Source of the DNA: an uncultured Eubacteriales bacterium
GTDB taxonomy: Bacteria > Bacillota > Clostridia > Lachnospirales > Bianqueaceae
Length of the DNA: 5,384 bases
Assembly: GCA_902782895.1 (NCBI GenBank)
Contig: CACZPA010000064.1
Span: forward strand, 1-5,384
Direction: 5' to 3'
Shown: positions 4,924 to 5,384 of the stretch, in pieces
Layout of the letters: every line of letters starts with the position of its first letter
Numbering within the stretch: the stretch's first letter is position 1
The notes under the pieces: generated by a model
Told to the model about the DNA's origin: nothing
Database searches by the model: none
The model's input: only the letters and a program-made list of their open reading frames with translations
Position numbers and translations under genes: made by a program

Positions 4924-5384
4924 GCTTTGCCTCCTTCCTCAGCGGCTTTATGCTTCTTGCGGAAACTCAGATAGGAAAGTCCGATCGCCAGCGCGCCGCT
5001 TGGGATGACCATCATGCTTGTCGATCCGATCAGGGACGGGACAAAGACGAAGAGCAGCGTCATGAAAGCCAGCACGATCAAAGCGACCGTTTTGTCGGAA
5101 CGGTAGTATTTGCAGGCCATCGCGCCGAAAAGCGCCGGTACGACATTTTCGAATGCCGGCTGGAGCGCGGGAGACTGCAGGATCGGCTGCAGCGGGATCA
5201 TCAGGATTACGCCGAGCGCGAGCACAACGATCGTAACAAGCGACGAAGTGGCGATGGAAAGCGTAGAAATGATCTCGTTCTCCGGGGTGCCGCTCTTGAC
5301 GCCGACGATGTCGCGCGCGTTGATTGCGCAGGGGATCTTCATATTGATCAGATTGCCCGTGATAAAAGCCAGATAGCTGCCGCC
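4920..5384 (-). CDS. Multi-pass membrane protein, probable transporter, C-terminal part
   Basis: The C-terminal 154 residues of a longer membrane protein; the frame is open to the right edge, so the ATG at 5342-5340 is internal and has no ribosome binding site. Hydrophobic segments lie, counted from the edge, at about 43-66 (SIATSSLVTIVVLALGVILM), 78-91, 99-119 (VALIVLAFMTLLFVFVPSLIG) and 122-141. They are separated by short loops, one with KYYRSDK (92-98). The basic tail FRKKHK...GGKA should be cytoplasmic. An amphipathic stretch with 'NARDIVGVKSGTPENEIIST' (22-41) precedes the first clear helix. I do not recognise the family; the helix pattern fits a secondary transporter or other permease. 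The stop codon overlaps the start of the M20 peptidase gene, so a joint task such as uptake or release of the peptidase's substrate or product is plausible. The promoter of this operon lies outside the window. Confidence 0.7.
   Translation of the reverse strand, partial: GGSYLAFITGNLINMKIPCAINARDIVGVKSGTPENEIISTLSIATSSLVTIVVLALGVILMIPLQPILQSPALQPAFENVVPALFGAMACKYYRSDKTVALIVLAFMTLLFVFVPSLIGSTSMMVIPSGALAIGLSYLSFRKKHKAAEEGGKA

Noticed and set aside
3742..4974. 410-codon open frame on the plus strand opposite the M20 peptidase gene
   Set aside because: The minus strand here encodes all M20 active-site motifs in order; the plus-strand product is low in hydrophobic residues, rich in Arg, and resembles no known protein.

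Overview
The window looks like a stretch of chromosome from an obligately anaerobic, moderately GC-rich Firmicute, probably of the class Clostridia and a gut or digestive-type organism. The signs are strong AGGAGG-type ribosome binding sites, short operons closed by hairpin-plus-U-tract terminators, and a two-gene iron-sulfur assembly system (SufC-like plus SufB-like, with no SufS, SufU, SufD or SufE in between). This assignment is inferred from gene content and style; no rRNA or other taxonomic marker is present.

Layout. Positions 1-360 (minus strand) hold the first 120 residues of an iron-containing alcohol dehydrogenase / sn-glycerol-1-phosphate dehydrogenase-like protein that runs off the left edge. 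Positions 361-506 are a divergent promoter region. It has a clear sigma-A type promoter facing left, an extended -10 promoter facing right, and three copies of the hexamer CGAATA (one inverted, two direct and exactly 20 bp apart), which form a candidate operator. Positions 507-3213 (plus strand) are a tight three-gene operon: a SufC/SmsC-type ABC ATPase, a 308-residue SufB/SmsB-type scaffold protein, and a 340-residue uroporphyrinogen-decarboxylase-superfamily protein. The last carries the His-x-Cys...Cys zinc signature of corrinoid/methyl-transferring members rather than that of true HemE. A strong terminator with a 16-bp stem (3225-3289) closes the operon.

Positions 3291-3420 hold no intact gene, but one frame reads like the end of a decayed LuxR-type helix-turn-helix. 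Positions 3421-3479 are the terminator of the leftward operon. Positions 3487-5384 (minus strand) are two translationally coupled genes (ATGA overlap): an upstream multi-pass membrane protein that runs off the right edge, and a membrane-anchored M20 metallopeptidase resembling the PM20D1 / carboxypeptidase S group.

How the genes may work together. SmsC and SmsB should form an ATP-driven Fe-S cluster assembly complex. Co-transcription with a UroD-superfamily methyltransferase-like protein is the most unusual point in the window and could mean that this protein's partner, or the pathway it serves, depends on Fe-S clusters. The rightmost pair looks like a permease working with a cell-surface or membrane-tethered peptidase/amidohydrolase. 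These links are inference from gene order. I found no CRISPR array, tRNA, rRNA, insertion sequence or phage gene.
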